Below, piece by piece: positions 41,371 to 51,067 of a stretch of DNA of 64,000 bases (its first letter is position 1; every line of letters begins with the position of its first letter). The notes under the pieces were generated by a model, which saw only the letters and a program-made list of their open reading frames with translations, was not told the origin of the DNA and made no database searches. The position numbers and the translations under genes were made by a program. Origin of the DNA: Phycisphaera sp. (GTDB taxonomy: Bacteria > Planctomycetota > Phycisphaerae > Phycisphaerales > UBA1924); assembly GCA_025916675.1 (NCBI GenBank), contig CP098402.1, positions 3,219,205 through 3,283,204 on the forward strand, in the 5' to 3' direction.

Positions 41371-44300
41371 ATGTGTATTTCACGTACCAACGGCTTGTCC
41401 AACGGTCTGCGAAGCATGCTGCGGATGGTGGGTGTGGCGAATGGCCCTCCCGCCGGCATCCGGGCGGGTGCCCGTGAAGGTGCTCGATGGAAGGGCTCTG
41501 GTGCGGTCGCTTGTGTGATGTGTGCGGGGCTCGCGCTCTCATCTTCTTCGCTGGCCGATGATGTGCTGAATTTGTACGACGCGCAATTGGTGACCTACCA
41601 AGCCTCGCCCACAAGCGTGCAGGATCTCGCTCCTCGCGCGGGCCAGCGCGGCGTTCACTTGGATGGCTCTGGGCGCGCGGGCGGCCTGATGGGCGGGGTC
41701 ATTCCCGGCCACTCGGGCTCGGACCTTGGCTTCAACAGCAAACGGATGCTGGGCGGGTACGTGGACCTGTTCAATGGCGCGGTGCGGGTGACCGACGTGG
41801 ATCTTGCATTCCCGGCTGATCCCGGTGGCAACTGGGTGATCGGCCGGACGTACAACACGCGTCAGGACGACTCGGGGCACCACGTGAGCCAGGGCCCCCA
41901 GGGCAACAACTGGGCGATGGCGAACCCCGAGATCGCGCTCTTCGAGGGCGCGACGGATGATCTGGATGTTTTGTATGTGGTCGCCGGTGCGGACCGCTAC
42001 GCGGCGTTCAAGCGGATCGGGGTCAGCGACGACGAATTCCAGGGGATCAACGGGGCTACGGGCGTGGTGCAGTACGCGGCCGGTGCCGGCAGCGAGCCTG
42101 ATACTTACACGCTGACGCAGCCCGATGGGACCCAGATGGTCTTCTTTGGGTTCGATGGCGATTCGGGCGTGGCCGCCGGCCAGCTGTGGAAAAAGATCGG
42201 CCCCGACGGGGACACGGCCTTCGTGGGCGATGCGACGACGGGGTCGACGGCGATCGAGGTCGGTTTCGACACGGTGGGCGTGAGCCCCGCCAACAAGCTC
42301 ACCGTCGCGTACGACTCGATCGGCAATGGCGGGAGGCGGTACACGTACACCTACCTGGGCGGCCAGCTGACCAAGGTCGAGGCGGAGATCTGCTCGAGCG
42401 GCGATTGGTCGAGCCCGGGCACGGTGACGAAGGTCGGCCAGGTGGACTACGTCTACTACGGCTCGTCGGAGAGCTACGGCAGCGACGGCGATCTGAAGTC
42501 GGTCACGGTGACGATGCCGAGCAACGAGAGCGGCGAGGACCTGATCACGAAGAAGTACTACCGCTACTGGGTGGATCCCTTCAGCGACAGCACGAACCCC
42601 GGGCACGCGAGCGCGTTGCAGTACATCGTGGAGGCCGAGGGGTACCGGGCGGCGGACTACGACGATAGCACGTTTAATGACACCCCGCTGACGATGAGCG
42701 AGAGCGCGCTCAAGCTGTACGCGGCGGCGTACTTCGAGTACAACTCGTCGCGGCAGGTGGACAAGGCGTGGTTCAACGGGCGCTGCGGCTGCGCGGGCGG
42801 GCTGAATGGCGAGCACGAGATCACGTATGGGACCACTGGGAGCGAGGCGTCGCCGTACGACGACGCGTGGAAGCGTCGTGCGATCGTGGAGCAGCCCGAT
42901 GGCTTGTACGTGAGCACGCTGTTTGATGAGGGCGGGCAGGTCTATGGGGAGGTGAAGACCCACGGCGATCCGTCCTCGGCTCCGGGGGACACCTGGGCGA
43001 CGCTGGCGGTGCGCGGCAGCGACGCCTTGGTCGACGAGATCGCCACGCCGGCGAACGTGACGGCGTACACGCACTCGACCGGGGCGTTTACCCGGTCGAA
43101 CACCGTGGGCCTGGTCCGGGTCGTGGACCGCGTGTCGAGCGGGTCGCTGACCGGTTTTGTCGAGGGCTACGAATTCAAGACCGGCGCGACCGGCACGGCG
43201 TACGTGGAACGCCAGATGGACTACGAGACGCGCGGGCTGACGATCGGCAGCGCGACGCTCAATGTGCCCTTCGTCGATGCGCAGCGGTCGGTCTTCGCCG
43301 ATAGCGAGACCAGCGGGACGCTGGCGGCGGCGGACTACGACGAGACGACGGTGGGCCGGACCTGGTGGAGCGCGACAGCGACGGACATCGGCTCCATCCG
43401 ACCCAAGGCGATCACGACGACGCTTCCGGCGGTGGTGACTGCCGAGAACGGCGAGAACACAACCCACACCCGGATCGCCTACGTGCGCCAGAACGGCCAC
43501 ACGGCCTTCGTGAAGGCCGAGGACGATATCTACGACTACATGGAGTACGACGACGGCCTCTTGGTCGAGTCGATCCGCGACGCGACGCTGGATGCGGCGA
43601 GCACGTACGACGCGGACCCCAATGGGGTCTTCGGCATCACCGAGAACGGCGACGGCTGGGGCGTCACGACGACCTACGCCTACGACGACCAGGGGCGGCG
43701 GACCCAGATGACCGCGCCCGATGGCGACGTGAGCGAGGTGTACCGGACGGTCCTGCTGGACCGCCGGTCGGTGACGGTGAGCATCCCGCTGGTGACCACC
43801 GGCCCGACGACCTATTACGGGCCGGCAAGCGTGTCGGTGTCCGACCACGCGGGCAACGGCGTGGCCTCGATGCAGGTCTCCCTGAGCGGCGGCAGCACGA
43901 CGACGGCCTTGTCGAGTTGGATCGACGAGACCGATACGGATCCGCTGCTGGCGGTGGGCCACGGGACGGTGTCGCGGTACTCGACGGCGGTGTACACCGA
44001 GTCGGGGGCGCTGCTGGAAGAGAGCCGGAGCTATTTCGATATCCCCGCGAGCGGCGACGGCACCGAGGGGACCCACTACGACGCGACGACCTTTGCGTAC
44101 GACGGCATGGGGCGTCGGATCCGGACCAAGGACGCCACGGGGACGATCAGCCGGGCGGTGTACGACAAGCTGGGGCGGATGACGTCCAGCGAGATCGGGA
44201 CCAACGACGAGGGCGACGAGGGCGGTGACACCACCGGCACGAACAACATGGTGACGGTCTCTGCGACCGAGTACGACGGGACCAACGATGGCGGGAACAG

Positions 44301-47300
44301 CTACGTCACCAAGACGACGGCGTACACCCAGGGCTCGCTCGGCGGGCCCCGCGCCACCGAGTACAGCCACGACGTGCGTGGGCGGACTATCCTGACCGAG
44401 GGCGCGGCGGCCCCGCACTCCTTGGTCAAGCTGGACAACCTGGGCCGGACGCTGGCGGCGGGCCGGTACAGCTCGGTGAGCGGGCTGACGGTCTCGAGCG
44501 ATCCGACGAGCGTGACGGGCAACCGGGTCGCTTTGAGCGAGATGGACTACGACTCGCGTGGGCGTGTGTGGCAGAGCGAGCGTCACGAGATCACCCAATC
44601 GACCGGGGCTAGCAATACCACCCTGGAAAGCCTGACTTGGTACGACGAGGTGGGCCGGACGATCAAGGTGCAGGGCGGGCAGCTGGCCAAGACCGAGTAC
44701 GACCGGCTGGGCCGGGCGACCGACCGGTTTGTGCTGGGCAAGACCGACGATACCTTGTATGCGCACGCGGAGGGCGTGAGCGGCGACCACGTGATGGAGC
44801 AGATGGTCACAGCGTACGAGAGCAACGACTCGAATCTCGTGTTTGCCTCGGCGGCCATCCAGCGTGACCACGACGACACGAGCACGACCGGCGAGCTGGA
44901 CAGCGGGGCCGATGGCGACCTGCTGGCCTTCACCGCGGCGAATATTACCGGGCGGATCCAGATCAGCGCGACGTGGTACGACGTGCTGGACCGGCCGGTG
45001 ACCAGCGCCTTCTACGGCACCAACGGGGGCTCGACCTTCGATCGCGATGGCCTGGCCACGCCCGGTCAGGGCGTCGCCACGGTGATCGTGAGCGACACGA
45101 CGTACAACGCCGACGGCGAGGTCTCCACGAGCATCGATCCTGAGAACGTGGCCACGGTGTTTGCCTACGACGACCTGGGCCGGCAGACCTCGGTGATCCG
45201 AAATTTCGTAGACGGCACGCCCGGCACGGTGACCGACGACGAGGATTTGTACACCTGGTTTGAGTACGAGGACGGGCTTCGGATCCGCATGATCGTCGAC
45301 CAGGACGCCGACGGGGCCAAGGACGTGGCGGCGAACCCGAGCACGGCCGACGACCAGATCACCCGGTGGGTGTACGGCGTGGCCAAGGGGACGGTGAGCA
45401 CCGGCAAGAGCGAGGTGGCGTCCGGTCGGATGCTGCGCGCGGTGGTGTACCCCGACTCGACCAACACGGCCGACGAGGGCTCGGACATCGATACGAGCGA
45501 CGCCGACGTGGTGTCGTTTAGTTACAACGCTCTGGGCCAGGTGGTGCGCCGCGAGGACCAGGCGGGCAACGTGATCGAGACGGCCTACGACGATCTGGGC
45601 CGGTCGACCAGCTCGGCGGTGACGACGCTGGACGCCGACTTCGACGGCGCGGTGCGTCGCGTGGAGCAGGCGTATCTGGATCGAGGTCTGCTGGACACGG
45701 TGACCCAGTACGACGCGGCGACGAGCGGCACGGCGACCGATGAGGTCAAGTACAGCTACGACGGCTGGGGGAACGCGACCAAGATCGCGCAGGATCACGA
45801 CTCGGTCATTAGCGCGAACGCGCACGACGTGGAGTTTACCTATGTGAAGGCCACGCCCACGGGCGGCCGCAAGACGATCCGCCGCAGCGAGATGGACTTC
45901 CCCACGGGGTACACGGTCCAGTACTCGGTGCCGGCTACCGGCATCGGCAACGCGCTGGTGCGCGTGGACTCGGTGAAGCTGGTCAACGGGCAGAGCTCGG
46001 TGACGGTGGCCACGTACGACTACCTGGGCACGAGCGGGCTGGTGGGCACGACGCTGCCCGAGCCGGACGTGTTTAGCGAGCGTTTTGATTCGTCTGGTGA
46101 TTACACCCAGCTGGATCGGTTTAACCGGCCGGCGACGTGGACCTGGACGCGGGATCTGAACACAACTGACGTCGACTTCTATGACGTAGATATCACCTTC
46201 AACGAGCGTGGCGACATCGAGCGGACCATCGACAACGTGATGGTCGGCAGCGGTGGCACACACTACTTCGACCGTGTCTACGCGCTCGATGCGCTGGGCC
46301 GGGTGTTGGGCGAGGAACGTGGCGATTGGAATGGCTCGACGATCAGCACGACCCGCGAGGAACGCAACTGGTCGCTTACGGCCACGGGCAACTGGGCGAC
46401 GCGTGACTATGACTTGGACGGGTCGGGCACGGATTTCGCCGAGGACAACACGACGCCGCTATCGACACACTTCACGAACGCCAACGAGTGGACCTATCGC
46501 AACATCACCACCGGTGGCAGCGACTTGGATCCCGACCACGACGGCAACGGGAACATGATCGACGACGGGGGCGACTACGACTACAAGTACGACGCCTGGA
46601 ACCGGCTGACGACGATCTTCGTGCGCGACACCACAAACGTAGTGACCGAGTACCGCTACAACGGCCTGGGCCAGCGGATCGCCGAGTCCGATGGGACAGA
46701 CACCGAATATCTGATCTACGACGACCGCTGGCGGCTGATCAGCCGTCACGACGGCACATCCGATTACCTGGAGGAGCTCCTCTACCACCAGGCCGGCCTG
46801 GACGGCTATGGCGGCGACAGCGACATAGACTCAGTGGTCATGCGCCGCACCTTTCTGTCAACTGGATCGCCGCAGACCGAGGATCAGCGGTGGTACGTGC
46901 TGCAGAACTGGCGGCAGGACGCCGTGGCGATCATCGACGAGGCGGCCGTGCAACGGGAGCGTCTCTTCTTCAGCCCGTATGGCCGCGCTTTCGGTATGGT
47001 GGCGGGCGACACGCCCGATACGGGCTTCGACGGCGAATACGACGGGACGGATGACACGGCCATCAGCAGCTGGAGCGGCTATGACGCCTACGTCGACGTA
47101 GACCTGGACGGTGACGTGGACAACGACGACGCCAGCTTCACCACCAATGCCAGCATGGGCTGGGACGTGCTCAGCCGGGATGGGTCGACCGTCGGGTATG
47201 CGGGGTACGTGCAGGACGATTACGTGCCAACGGTGAATCACGTGCGAAATCGCGTGCTGAAGACCGATCTGGGCCGGTGGATCCAGCGCGATTTGGCGGG

Positions 47301-48084
47301 GTACATAGATGGACCCAGCCTATATGAGTACTCAATGTCGCAACCGTTGGCCCTTCGTGATCCGCACGGACTTTCAAGTCGAGATTTCTTCACTTGGAGC
47401 GCAAAGCGACTTGTGTTGCATTACTTGGGAGGTTCGGGCAGCACATATGAATTAACTGGTGCCATGCAGCGCAACTACTTGAAATGCAGTAACGTTCAAG
47501 ATGCAGTTAGTGAAATCAGGGATCGCGTCAGAGATGCAGGAAGACAAGCAGTATGGCTCGCCACATCGTTAATTGACTGCGATTGCCGCACACCCCTCCC
47601 GCGTGCCATTAGCTTTACTCTCAAGGGGAATGGTGACGTTCCTGTGAGACGTCCGTACAACCCACATGTTGTTGCGGCCAATCCTAGAGGAGCGATCATT
47701 GTTCCTCAGATCGATATATGTTTCGTAATCGGCGCCCATCAGATTCGATATTCATTTAGATGTGGAATTCATGCTGGTTGTACATCGTTTCCATGGTCGC
47801 TTCCTGGCGATGTGTCTGCAAACTATTCATGCGCAGTGTCATATCGTATGAACGATCGTTTTCAAGATCTCGCTGACATCATGGACCTCGCGCATCGATA
47901 TGCACAAATGCCGTGGTTTCTTAAGGGCATCGGACCAGTGCTATTGCCTCCTGCAAAACCGATTAGCCAGTGGGCTGATCAGCAATTAGGGACGCCGTAC
48001 TTGATTCTCGGGAAGTGGTCGGAAGGCTTGTACGAGATCTTTGAAACTAAGCGGCCATTTGGAGTATGCACCGGCGGTGATTGA
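41371..48084 (+). CDS. RHS/YD-repeat secreted protein with variable C-terminal (toxin-like) domain
   Basis: 2237 residues from ATG 41371, seven bases after GGAGGCGA. A signal-type segment (VACVMCAGLALSSSSLADDV) is near 50-70. The body is filled with YD/RHS units (YDELGR-like motifs such as YDDLGRSTS, YNALGQVVRREDQAG and YDALGRVLGEERG). The core closes with RWIQRDLAGYIDGPSLYEYS and DPHGL near 1997. The last about 236 residues are unrelated, Cys-rich and lower in GC, as expected of a polymorphic toxin tip (CGIHAGCTSFPW, SCAVSYRMNDRF). I cannot name its activity. An immunity-like gene follows. Confidence 0.85.
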   Translation: MCISRTNGLSNGLRSMLRMVGVANGPPAGIRAGAREGARWKGSGAVACVMCAGLALSSSSLADDVLNLYDAQLVTYQASPTSVQDLAPRAGQRGVHLDGSGRAGGLMGGVIPGHSGSDLGFNSKRMLGGYVDLFNGAVRVTDVDLAFPADPGGNWVIGRTYNTRQDDSGHHVSQGPQGNNWAMANPEIALFEGATDDLDVLYVVAGADRYAAFKRIGVSDDEFQGINGATGVVQYAAGAGSEPDTYTLTQPDGTQMVFFGFDGDSGVAAGQLWKKIGPDGDTAFVGDATTGSTAIEVGFDTVGVSPANKLTVAYDSIGNGGRRYTYTYLGGQLTKVEAEICSSGDWSSPGTVTKVGQVDYVYYGSSESYGSDGDLKSVTVTMPSNESGEDLITKKYYRYWVDPFSDSTNPGHASALQYIVEAEGYRAADYDDSTFNDTPLTMSESALKLYAAAYFEYNSSRQVDKAWFNGRCGCAGGLNGEHEITYGTTGSEASPYDDAWKRRAIVEQPDGLYVSTLFDEGGQVYGEVKTHGDPSSAPGDTWATLAVRGSDALVDEIATPANVTAYTHSTGAFTRSNTVGLVRVVDRVSSGSLTGFVEGYEFKTGATGTAYVERQMDYETRGLTIGSATLNVPFVDAQRSVFADSETSGTLAAADYDETTVGRTWWSATATDIGSIRPKAITTTLPAVVTAENGENTTHTRIAYVRQNGHTAFVKAEDDIYDYMEYDDGLLVESIRDATLDAASTYDADPNGVFGITENGDGWGVTTTYAYDDQGRRTQMTAPDGDVSEVYRTVLLDRRSVTVSIPLVTTGPTTYYGPASVSVSDHAGNGVASMQVSLSGGSTTTALSSWIDETDTDPLLAVGHGTVSRYSTAVYTESGALLEESRSYFDIPASGDGTEGTHYDATTFAYDGMGRRIRTKDATGTISRAVYDKLGRMTSSEIGTNDEGDEGGDTTGTNNMVTVSATEYDGTNDGGNSYVTKTTAYTQGSLGGPRATEYSHDVRGRTILTEGAAAPHSLVKLDNLGRTLAAGRYSSVSGLTVSSDPTSVTGNRVALSEMDYDSRGRVWQSERHEITQSTGASNTTLESLTWYDEVGRTIKVQGGQLAKTEYDRLGRATDRFVLGKTDDTLYAHAEGVSGDHVMEQMVTAYESNDSNLVFASAAIQRDHDDTSTTGELDSGADGDLLAFTAANITGRIQISATWYDVLDRPVTSAFYGTNGGSTFDRDGLATPGQGVATVIVSDTTYNADGEVSTSIDPENVATVFAYDDLGRQTSVIRNFVDGTPGTVTDDEDLYTWFEYEDGLRIRMIVDQDADGAKDVAANPSTADDQITRWVYGVAKGTVSTGKSEVASGRMLRAVVYPDSTNTADEGSDIDTSDADVVSFSYNALGQVVRREDQAGNVIETAYDDLGRSTSSAVTTLDADFDGAVRRVEQAYLDRGLLDTVTQYDAATSGTATDEVKYSYDGWGNATKIAQDHDSVISANAHDVEFTYVKATPTGGRKTIRRSEMDFPTGYTVQYSVPATGIGNALVRVDSVKLVNGQSSVTVATYDYLGTSGLVGTTLPEPDVFSERFDSSGDYTQLDRFNRPATWTWTRDLNTTDVDFYDVDITFNERGDIERTIDNVMVGSGGTHYFDRVYALDALGRVLGEERGDWNGSTISTTREERNWSLTATGNWATRDYDLDGSGTDFAEDNTTPLSTHFTNANEWTYRNITTGGSDLDPDHDGNGNMIDDGGDYDYKYDAWNRLTTIFVRDTTNVVTEYRYNGLGQRIAESDGTDTEYLIYDDRWRLISRHDGTSDYLEELLYHQAGLDGYGGDSDIDSVVMRRTFLSTGSPQTEDQRWYVLQNWRQDAVAIIDEAAVQRERLFFSPYGRAFGMVAGDTPDTGFDGEYDGTDDTAISSWSGYDAYVDVDLDGDVDNDDASFTTNASMGWDVLSRDGSTVGYAGYVQDDYVPTVNHVRNRVLKTDLGRWIQRDLAGYIDGPSLYEYSMSQPLALRDPHGLSSRDFFTWSAKRLVLHYLGGSGSTYELTGAMQRNYLKCSNVQDAVSEIRDRVRDAGRQAVWLATSLIDCDCRTPLPRAISFTLKGNGDVPVRRPYNPHVVAANPRGAIIVPQIDICFVIGAHQIRYSFRCGIHAGCTSFPWSLPGDVSANYSCAVSYRMNDRFQDLADIMDLAHRYAQMPWFLKGIGPVLLPPAKPISQWADQQLGTPYLILGKWSEGLYEIFETKRPFGVCTGGD

Positions 48085-48097
48085 ATAGGGGCATTAC

Positions 48098-48562
48098 TTG
48101 TTTCTTAATGATGGATTTGAATTGGTACCACGAAAACTGAGCAATGATTACTTTGTGGTCATTGAGCAAGGCTATGTCATTTTGTTTCATGGCATTGACA
48201 ACTACCAACGAAGTTTTGAAATCAATGAGTGTTTGTGGTTTTCGTCCAATTCGGACATTTTTGTGATAGCGGAACATTCTTTACTTTCTGATACTCACAT
48301 TGTTGTGCGTTCTTTTGATACCGCGGCCTCAGAATGGTCTGTGAGAAGACTGGATGACAGTACTGAGGCGATAAATGAGTATCTGGCGACACTTGGCGCG
48401 GATCTCCGGCCTCAGGATATCAGATTGGCGGGCGGCTATGGCTATGTAAAGCCCGCGATCCAGTTCACGATGCTAATATTTCTTGGCATAGTATTTTTAA
48501 TCGCGGTGCTTTTTGCTTTACGTGTAGTATTGAGGCGCAGCCGGCGCGATCAGTCATCATAG
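48098..48562 (+). CDS. Putative immunity protein for the RHS tip, membrane-anchored
   Basis: 154 residues. No ATG is available; translation starts at TTG 48098, with AGGGG eight bases before, directly after an in-frame stop. Residues 1-115 are a soluble beta-rich domain; about 124-146 form a transmembrane helix (FTMLIFLGIVFLIAVLFALR) and an Arg-rich tail. GC content is as low as the RHS tip. Immediate downstream position (13 bases) and membrane anchorage fit an immunity protein against a secreted or membrane-active toxin. Family unknown. Confidence 0.6.
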   Translation: MFLNDGFELVPRKLSNDYFVVIEQGYVILFHGIDNYQRSFEINECLWFSSNSDIFVIAEHSLLSDTHIVVRSFDTAASEWSVRRLDDSTEAINEYLATLGADLRPQDIRLAGGYGYVKPAIQFTMLIFLGIVFLIAVLFALRVVLRRSRRDQSS

Positions 48563-48659
48563 AGTCGCTGTAGATTCCGAAAAAATATTAGCCTCGTTGA
48601 TTGAAATGTATCCGTTGACACGTACTTCTGATTAAGTGTTAAACCCTGTACTGACTTTA

Positions 48660-48704
48660 GGTACCTATACGCAGCTGAGACGCTTCAACCGGCCGACGCC
48701 ATGG
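48660..48704 (+). pseudogene. Displaced RHS-core fragment
   Basis: Reads GTYTQLRRFNRPTPW, matching DYTQLDRFNRPATW of the RHS gene (at about 46105-46140) at 11 of 13 aligned positions. It is followed by a different sequence to a stop at 48752. A remnant of another RHS gene lies beyond the toxin-immunity unit. Confidence 0.6.
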
Positions 48705-48725
48705 CGACCATCGAAGAGGCGGCGG

Positions 48726-49775
48726 TCAATATCTCACCTTAAATGTAGGTGAATCTTCCGGCCTTGATCTTCTCCGGTCGTACAGCCTGGTCGTTGCGAT
48801 CGAGGAGTGTCCGAGCCACATCTGGACGTAGGCGATGTCGGCTTGGTGCTCGAGGGCGTTGGTGGCGGCGGTTGCGCGCAGGGCGTGCAGGCACAGCCCA
48901 TCCATGGTGATGCCGGCCGCGGCGCCGTACTTCTTGAGCAGCTTGTAGATCCCGTCACCGGTAATGGCCAGGTCCATGCGTCCAGTGCGGTTGTTGCGGA
49001 CGGGGCGGAAGAGGGCGCCCGACCGGTCCTCGCGGTGCTTCGCCGCGGTGAGGTACTCCTGGATCGCCGAGAGGGCCGCCGGATGCACCGGCACGTAACG
49101 GGTCTTCGAGCCCTTGCCAAAGACGGTGAAGTGCATGACCCCACGCCGCTCGCGCATGTCGAGCACGCGCAGGTCGGCGACCTCGGATCGCCGGAGCGCA
49201 TGGAACAGGTACGTGGCCAGGATGGCCCGGTCCCGCCTGGCCTTGATGGAGCCGGGGTCCTTGCCCTTCATGGGCGCCGCCAGCAGGTCCCGAGCCTGAG
49301 CGTCCGAGAGCGCGGGCGTCTTGCCCTCATTGGCGCCCTCGGTGGGCCGCTTGACGCCGGCCACGGGGTTGCTCTCGACGGCGTTCTCGTTGCAGAGGTA
49401 GTCATACAGCGAGCTGACGGCCGAGAGCTTGCGGCGGATCGTCGCCGGGGCCAGCGGCCGAGGCAGGCCATCAGGACCAGGGGCCGTGGGGGGGGCGGAG
49501 CTCTCGAGGACGCTCCGCCAGGCGATGACGTGGGCCCGTGTGACCTCCCGGAACTCCTCGGCCCGCTCGATGCCACAGAAGGCCACGAAGGCCTCGACGT
49601 CGGTCTTGTAGGCCCGCCTGGTGTTGGGGTTGGCGATGTTGGCCAGCCAGACGGCCGCCGCCGGCACGTCGGCCAGCCCCTGGAACTGCCCAGCCGTCAG
49701 GGCGCGTTCTGACGCGGGCCCAACCCGTACAATCTCTGAACTACTACCCGTACCTATTCCATCCATATCGGCCAT
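48726..49775 (-). CDS. Tyrosine recombinase / integrase (XerC/D-like)
   Basis: 349 residues from ATG 49775 (an upstream frame to 49802 is possible). The SAM-like N-terminal core-binding domain (about 25-145) has NTRRAYKTDVEAFVAFC and ATIRRKLSAVSSLYDYL. The catalytic domain has Arg in FHALRRSEVADL, Lys in GKGSKTRYVPVHP, HALRATAATN (His, Arg), WLGHSSIATT (His) and TRLYDRR (nucleophile Tyr). All five catalytic residues are present. It can integrate or resolve the element carrying it. It lies between the RHS remnant and the toxin-antitoxin genes. Confidence 0.9.
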   Translation of the reverse strand: MADMDGIGTGSSSEIVRVGPASERALTAGQFQGLADVPAAAVWLANIANPNTRRAYKTDVEAFVAFCGIERAEEFREVTRAHVIAWRSVLESSAPPTAPGPDGLPRPLAPATIRRKLSAVSSLYDYLCNENAVESNPVAGVKRPTEGANEGKTPALSDAQARDLLAAPMKGKDPGSIKARRDRAILATYLFHALRRSEVADLRVLDMRERRGVMHFTVFGKGSKTRYVPVHPAALSAIQEYLTAAKHREDRSGALFRPVRNNRTGRMDLAITGDGIYKLLKKYGAAAGITMDGLCLHALRATAATNALEHQADIAYVQMWLGHSSIATTRLYDRRRSRPEDSPTFKVRY

Positions 49776-49836
49776 TCTAGTATTGATAATGTATTTTATC
49801 AAGAATAAATAGTGGGGCCAATCTACCTCAATTTCC

Positions 49837-49888
49837 TTGACAAACCCGCAACACTATGCGACCCTAAACGTACAACCAAGCGTACAAC
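49837..49888 (+). promoter_or_regulatory. Promoter/operator region of the toxin-antitoxin operon
   Basis: TTGACA at 49837-49842 and direct repeats CGTACAAC at 49869-49876 and 49881-49888 (12-base spacing), just before GAGG and ATG 49904. Tandem repeats next to the start are typical autoregulatory sites for Phd/YefM antitoxins. No convincing -10 at 17 bases. Confidence 0.45.
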
Positions 49889-49903
49889 TACACGAGGCAC
49901 GCC

Positions 49904-50197
49904 ATGACCCGCACCGACGACATCACCACGGCCAGCGACTACCGCAGCCACCAGGCCGACACCCACGCCAAGCTCCGTGAGACCGGGCGGCCCATCTTCA
50001 TCACCAATCGCGGCCGGCCAGAGGCCGTGCTCCTGAGCCCCGAGGCCTACGACGAGCTGCTCGACCAGGCCCAGCTTCCCGAGATCCTGGCCGCGATCCG
50101 GCAGAGCGAGCAAGAGTTCGCGGATGGGAAGGGTGTCGACGCCTTCGAAGCGATCCAAGGGATCGCTGAACGGCATGGCCTCACGCTCGATCGATGA
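49904..50197 (+). CDS. Phd/YefM-type antitoxin
   Basis: 97 residues. TTASDYRSHQADTHAKLRET then GRPIFITNRGRPEAVLLSPE and AYDELLDQ is the Phd/YefM fold (DNA-binding N-terminus). The C-terminal half is the toxin-neutralising tail. GAGG precedes the ATG, with direct-repeat operator sites upstream. Its stop overlaps the toxin start (ATGA). Confidence 0.85.
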   Translation: MTRTDDITTASDYRSHQADTHAKLRETGRPIFITNRGRPEAVLLSPEAYDELLDQAQLPEILAAIRQSEQEFADGKGVDAFEAIQGIAERHGLTLDR

Positions 50198-50514
50198 GCT
50201 ATCGCATGGCCTTCAGTTCCGGGGTCCACGATGCCATCGCGGACCAAACGGAATACCTCCTCGAGAGCGGTGCCGGTGAAGCCGTCGTGACTGACTGGCT
50301 CGCGCGCCTGCATGACAAGCTCCAGGCCTTGAGAGAGTATCCGAGGCTGTATCCCAGGGCCGAGCTCGTTTCACGTGCTAAGGGGTATGGTGTCCACCGC
50401 CTGAACCACGGCGAACACGCGCTGTTCTACCGCATCGATGACGATCGGCGTGTGGTCGAGGTGCTCGACTTCCGGCACGGCCGGCGGAAGCCGACGACGG
50501 AGATCGGAGCTTGA
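50194..50514 (+). CDS. RelE/ParE-family toxin
   Basis: 106 residues. Fold landmarks: FSSGVHDAIADQTEYLLESG, LHDKLQALREYPRLYP, and GYGVHRLNHGEHALFYRIDD followed by VVEVLDFRHGRRKP, the central strands of RelE/ParE toxins. The overlap with the antitoxin stop means coupled translation. Target (ribosome or gyrase) is not decidable from sequence. Confidence 0.8.
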   Translation: MSYRMAFSSGVHDAIADQTEYLLESGAGEAVVTDWLARLHDKLQALREYPRLYPRAELVSRAKGYGVHRLNHGEHALFYRIDDDRRVVEVLDFRHGRRKPTTEIGA

Positions 50515-50554
50515 GACTGCTTAGAACTGGGCCGATCAACAAGGGAGGTGCCCC

Positions 50555-50809
50555 ATGAGCCGGTCCTTCAACCTCTCCCTCACCGATGAGTTGCGGTCAT
50601 TCGTCGACCAGCAGTCCGGTCCGGGAACGACTTTCTCGACGCCCAGCGAGTTCATCCAGGCGTTGATTCGCGAGAAGAAGGACCGCTTGGAAGCGGCGTC
50701 CATACGGGCCGCTGTGCTCGAGGGCTACTCGGACATCCGAGCCGGCTGGTTCCGCCGCTACGAGGGCGATCTGCGGTCGATGCTGGTCAACGCCCGGCGT
50801 CGGCCGTGA
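50555..50809 (+). CDS. ParD/CopG-type antitoxin
   Basis: 84 residues with AAGGGAGG upstream. MSRSFNLSLTDELRSFVDQQ then TFSTPSEFIQALIREKKDRL is the ribbon-helix-helix of ParD antitoxins; the tail (VLEGYSDIRAGWF) would wrap the toxin. The toxin gene that should follow is decayed, so it may act as an orphan or as a solitary regulator. Confidence 0.75.
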   Translation: MSRSFNLSLTDELRSFVDQQSGPGTTFSTPSEFIQALIREKKDRLEAASIRAAVLEGYSDIRAGWFRRYEGDLRSMLVNARRRP

Positions 50810-50821
50810 CGACCCCGTATC

Positions 50822-51037
50822 ATGCGCAGGGCGGAGCTCGGCCTGATCAAAGTTGAGGACTACTCGATCGAGCGATCGCACGAGCTGGTCACGAAGACGG
50901 TGCTGGAGCAACCGTCCATCCTGGACGCAACGGTGGGAGCTTTCGAGTCGATTCAGATTGCAGGCTCTGACCGCTTAAGCTTCCGCTCACATCCAAAACA
51001 TCGATCGCCGGCATTCGTTTCTGGAAGAGTCCTGTAA
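50822..51037 (+). pseudogene. Decayed ParE toxin
   Basis: MRRAELGLIKVEDYSIERS resembles the start of ParE (RAELGxxDLEDIxxYSIE) with an internal deletion. After about 25 residues the sequence loses similarity. It lies 12 bases after the ParD gene, the normal toxin position. Confidence 0.55.
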
Positions 51038-51067
51038 AGACGGGATCGTTCTGCTGCTGCCTTTGTT

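Noticed and set aside
42186-42668. Plus-strand 160-codon frame inside the RHS gene
   Set aside because: Arg/Gly/Pro-rich frame-shifted image of the RHS coding sequence.
41539-46263. 1574-codon minus-strand frame inside the RHS gene
   Set aside because: Antisense image of a high-GC gene, rich in His/Arg/Val without domains; no start signal. The RHS reading is supported by YD repeats and the RHS core end.
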